Below, in pieces: positions 61,477 through 64,000 of a DNA stretch of 64,000 nucleotides. The stretch is from Pseudomonas yamanorum. GTDB taxonomy: Bacteria > Pseudomonadota > Gammaproteobacteria > Pseudomonadales > Pseudomonadaceae. Positions within the stretch are counted from its first letter, which is position 1, and every line of letters begins with the position of its first letter. The position numbers were made by a program, and so were the translations under genes. The stretch covers positions 5,146,001-5,210,000 of the forward strand of contig NZ_LT629793.1 of assembly GCF_900105735.1 (NCBI RefSeq), written 5' to 3'. The notes beneath the pieces are model-generated. The model had not been told where the DNA came from, ran no database searches, and saw only the letters and a program-made list of their open reading frames with translations.

Positions 61477-62237
61477 CCACTGCCTTCACCGTCGTCATCC
61501 CGTCCCGCTACGCCTCCACCCGCCTGCCCGGCAAACCGCTGCAGCTGATCGGCAACAAGCCGATGATCCAGCTGGTGTGGGAACAGGCCTGCAAAAGCAG
61601 CGCCGAACGGGTGGTGGTGGCCACCGATGATCCGCGCATTATCGAGGCCTGCAAAGGCTTTGGCGCCGAAGCGGTGCTGACCCGTGAAGACCACAACTCC
61701 GGCACCGACCGCCTGGCCGAAGTGGCCACCAAACTGGGGCTGGCGGCGGACGCCATCGTGGTCAACGTGCAAGGCGACGAGCCGTTGATTCCGCCCAGCG
61801 TGATCGACCAGGTGGCGGCCAACCTGGCGGCCCATGGCGAAGCCCGCATGGCAACCCTGGCCGAGCCGATTGAAGACATCGAGACGCTGTTCAACCCCAA
61901 CGTGGTGAAAGTGGTCAGCGACATCAATGGCCTGGCGCTGACGTTCAGCCGCTCCACCTTGCCGTGGGCGCGGGATGCATTCGCCAAGCAGCCCGACGTA
62001 CTGCCGGCGGGCGTGCCTTATCGCCGCCATATCGGTATCTACGCCTACCGTGCCGGCTTCCTGCATGACTTCGTCAGTTGGGGCCCGTGCTGGCTGGAGA
62101 ACACCGAATCCCTGGAACAACTGCGTGCCCTGTGGCACGGCGTGCGCATTCATGTGGGCGATGCCCTGGAAGCGCCACCGGCGGGTGTTGACACGCCTGA
62201 AGACCTCGAGCGCGTCCGTCGCCTGCTGGGGGCCTGA
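61473..62237 (+). CDS. kdsB: CMP-KDO synthetase KdsB
   Basis: 254 residues. Activates KDO with CTP for LPS inner core. Nucleotide-binding start [17 protein letters not shown] and [28 protein letters not shown]. Full length. Confidence 0.96.
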   Translation: MTTAFTVVIPSRYASTRLPGKPLQLIGNKPMIQLVWEQACKSSAERVVVATDDPRIIEACKGFGAEAVLTREDHNSGTDRLAEVATKLGLAADAIVVNVQGDEPLIPPSVIDQVAANLAAHGEARMATLAEPIEDIETLFNPNVVKVVSDINGLALTFSRSTLPWARDAFAKQPDVLPAGVPYRRHIGIYAYRAGFLHDFVSWGPCWLENTESLEQLRALWHGVRIHVGDALEAPPAGVDTPEDLERVRRLLGA

Positions 62238-62701
62238 TGCAGGTTCTGTTTGTCTGCCTGGGCAATATCTGCCGTTCCCCGACGGCTGAAGGTGTGTTGC
62301 GCCACAAGCTGCGTGAAGCCGGCCTGGCTGATCGGGTCGAGGTGGCCTCCGCCGGCACCGGTGAATGGCACGTTGGCAATCCACCAGACAAGCGCAGCCA
62401 GCGGGCAGCGCTGCAACGGGGCTACGACCTGTCGGCCCAGCGTGCTCAGCAGGTGTCCCGTGCCGACTTTTCCCGTTACGACCTGATCCTCGCCATGGAC
62501 CAGAGCAACCTGCGCAACCTAAAGGCCATGCAGCCGGCTCAAGGTAAGGCGGACCTGGACTTGTTCCTGCGCCGTTATGACTCGGTGGTGGATGAAGTGC
62601 CGGACCCCTATTACGAAGGCGACCAGGGCTTCGAAACCGTGCTCGACCTGATCGAGCGCGCCTGTGACCTGTTGGTGATTGAATTGAAGGGCCGGTTATG
62701 A
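62237..62701 (+). CDS. Low-molecular-weight protein tyrosine phosphatase
   Basis: 154 residues. P-loop VCLGNICRSPTAEGVL (CX5R) and the general acid in DEVPDPYYEGDQGF. Cytoplasmic; targets unknown. Start overlaps the kdsB stop by one base and the murB start overlaps its own stop. Confidence 0.93.
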   Translation: MQVLFVCLGNICRSPTAEGVLRHKLREAGLADRVEVASAGTGEWHVGNPPDKRSQRAALQRGYDLSAQRAQQVSRADFSRYDLILAMDQSNLRNLKAMQPAQGKADLDLFLRRYDSVVDEVPDPYYEGDQGFETVLDLIERACDLLVIELKGRL

Positions 62702-63717
62702 CATTGCAGGTGCAGGCACAGGTTTCGCTCAAACCGTTCAACAGCTTTGGCATCGACGTGCGTGCCCGGCTGTTTGCCGAGGCCCGCAACGACGCTGACG
62801 TGCGTGAGGCTTTGGCCTACGCCGCCGGGCAACAATTGCCGTTGCTGGTGATTGGCGGCGGCAGCAATTTGCTGCTGACCCAGGATATCGACGCGCTGGT
62901 GCTGCGCATGGCCAGCCAGGGCATCCGGGTCGTGCAAGACGATGGCGTACAGGTGGTGGTTGAAGCCGAAGCTGGCGAAGCCTGGCATCCGTTTGTGCTA
63001 TGGACCTTGGCCCAGGGCTTTTCCGGCCTGGAAAATCTCAGCCTGATCCCTGGCACGGTCGGCGCCGCACCGATGCAGAACATTGGCGCCTACGGTGTGG
63101 AGATCAAGGACGTATTCGCCGGCCTGACCGCCCTCGACCGCCAGACCGGCGAGCTGCGGGATTTCAGCCTGGCCGAATGCAACTTTGCCTACCGTGACAG
63201 CCTGTTCAAACATGAGGTCGGGCGCTGGCTGATCCTGCGGGTGCGTTTTGCCCTGAGTCGCGCCGTGCACCTGAAGCTTGAATACGGGCCGGTGCAACAG
63301 CGCCTGACCGAACAAGGCATTACGCAGGCCACCCCCAGCGATGTCAGTCGAGCGATTTGCAGCATTCGTAGCGAGAAACTCCCCGACCCGGCGGTGCTCG
63401 GCAATGCCGGCAGTTTCTTCAAGAATCCGCTGGTGTCCCAGGCGCTGGCCGCCGAATTGCAGCTGGAATACCCGGACATGGTGGCTTACCCCCAGGCTGA
63501 CGGGCAGATGAAACTGGCCGCCGGCTGGCTGATCGACAAGGCGGGCTGGAAAGGCTTTCGTGATGGCGATGCCGGTGTGCATCGCTTGCAGGCGCTGGTG
63601 TTGGTGAACTATGGCGCGGCCACGGGCCAGGAGATTGCCGGGCTCGCGCTACGCATCCAGCAGGACATCGAAAAGCGTTTCAAGGTTGTGCTGGAGATGG
63701 AGCCCAACCGCTATTGA
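62698..63717 (+). CDS. murB: UDP-N-acetylenolpyruvoylglucosamine reductase MurB
   Basis: 339 residues. FAD enzyme that makes UDP-MurNAc for peptidoglycan. FAD-binding VIGGGSNLLLTQD and LSLIPGTVGAAPMQNIGAYG; catalytic Ser in LGNAGSFFKNP and Tyr in NFAYRDSLFK. Type I length. Last gene of the operon before a terminator. Confidence 0.96.
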   Translation: MTLQVQAQVSLKPFNSFGIDVRARLFAEARNDADVREALAYAAGQQLPLLVIGGGSNLLLTQDIDALVLRMASQGIRVVQDDGVQVVVEAEAGEAWHPFVLWTLAQGFSGLENLSLIPGTVGAAPMQNIGAYGVEIKDVFAGLTALDRQTGELRDFSLAECNFAYRDSLFKHEVGRWLILRVRFALSRAVHLKLEYGPVQQRLTEQGITQATPSDVSRAICSIRSEKLPDPAVLGNAGSFFKNPLVSQALAAELQLEYPDMVAYPQADGQMKLAAGWLIDKAGWKGFRDGDAGVHRLQALVLVNYGAATGQEIAGLALRIQQDIEKRFKVVLEMEPNRY

Positions 63718-63741
63718 ACTAAGCTGGTTTTTTGACGCACC

Positions 63742-63767
63742 AAGCCCTGCATAGCGGGGCTTTTTTA
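63742..63767 (+). terminator. Terminator of the murB operon
   Basis: AAGCCC...GGGGCTT stem with a T run TTTTTT. Confidence 0.75.
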
Positions 63768-63868
63768 TTGCCGCTGAGTTAACTTAGCTGACTACCGATA
63801 TTTTTTAATCAACTCATAGATGCTGTTTATCAAAACCAGCTACGTGTTTGGCAGGAGGCGAAGGCCTG

Positions 63869-64000
63869 ATGGACAGTGTTGATCTGAATGTGTTGCGCAG
63901 CGTGCTGGAATGGCGCCGCGCCGGGCAGCAGGTGGTGCTGTACAGCGTGGTCCAGACCTGGGGCAGTGCGCCGCGTCCGCCGGGGGCCATGCTGGCCTTG
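63869..64000 (+). CDS. XdhC-family protein, N-terminal part
   Basis: Cut by the window edge after 44 codons. GGAGG lies 9 bases before ATG 63869. The product reads MDSVDLNVLRSVLEWRRAGQ, then QVVLYSVVQTWGSAPRPPGA, the start of XdhC/CoxI proteins, which help mature molybdenum enzymes of the xanthine dehydrogenase family. Confidence 0.85.
   Translation, partial: MDSVDLNVLRSVLEWRRAGQQVVLYSVVQTWGSAPRPPGAMLAL

Overview
The window is a stretch of Pseudomonas chromosome, most likely from the P. fluorescens group. The gene blocks alaS-lysC-rsmA-tRNAs, flgMN-flgA-cheVR-flgBCDE, nrdA plus a two-component pair, phoPQ, ldhA-gacS-pirRS and comEC-exbBD-lpxK-kdsB-murB have the gene content known from Pseudomonas. 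The DNA is GC-rich, and promoters match RpoN, FliA and PhoP rules of this genus. Many gaps hold REPIN-type inverted repeats built on TGTGGGAGC arms, which are typical of fluorescent pseudomonads.

Layout. 1-5419: end of alaS, aspartokinase lysC (with a likely internal start for a regulatory subunit), rsmA, tRNA-Ser and two identical tRNA-Arg, mgtE, amrZ, then two tiny membrane-protein genes behind a strong sigma-54 promoter. 5757-19354: a 13.5-kb integrated element in tRNA-Arg(CCT), bounded by a 47-bp direct repeat. It carries a tyrosine integrase, an excisionase-like HTH protein, a serine recombinase, a remnant phage head/tail segment (DUF5681 protein, a frameshifted lambda gpI-like gene, no gpJ), a gene with an internal iteron array, and AT-rich cargo that looks like defence: an AAA_13 ATPase with a CPYC zinc-hook-like motif, a HEPN-like protein and a membrane-anchored coiled-coil protein.

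19697-28812: an MFS transporter, then flagellar and chemotaxis genes (PilZ flagellar brake, flgN, flgM, flgA, cheV, cheR, flgBCDE) with recognisable FliA and RpoN promoters. 28985-30061: an unusual secreted-looking protein with a possible Cys-His catalytic pair. 30155-39460: nrdA with a long leader and DnaA boxes, an OmpR-type regulator and kinase, the PcpS-type phosphopantetheinyl transferase, and a small exported protein with phoPQ behind four tandem PhoP boxes.

39581-51000: an AraC regulator facing dctA, which has a textbook sigma-54/DctD control region; then a CoA-transferase, SprT, Yip1-like protein, ttcA, a DNA glycosylase, a DUF2069-wrbA-arsC operon, a thioredoxin-like lipoprotein, a META-domain lipoprotein, and ldhA. 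51162-63717: gacS, the pirRS-like pair, a DUF2062 protein, comEC, and the tightly packed exbB-exbD-lpxK-Trm112-like-kdsB-PTP-murB operon. The window closes with the start of an XdhC-family gene.

The best candidates for something undescribed are the cargo and structured non-coding DNA of the tRNA-Arg element, the sigma-54-driven tiny membrane gene pair, and the Cys-His protein beside flgE. These are sequence-based inferences made without database searches.
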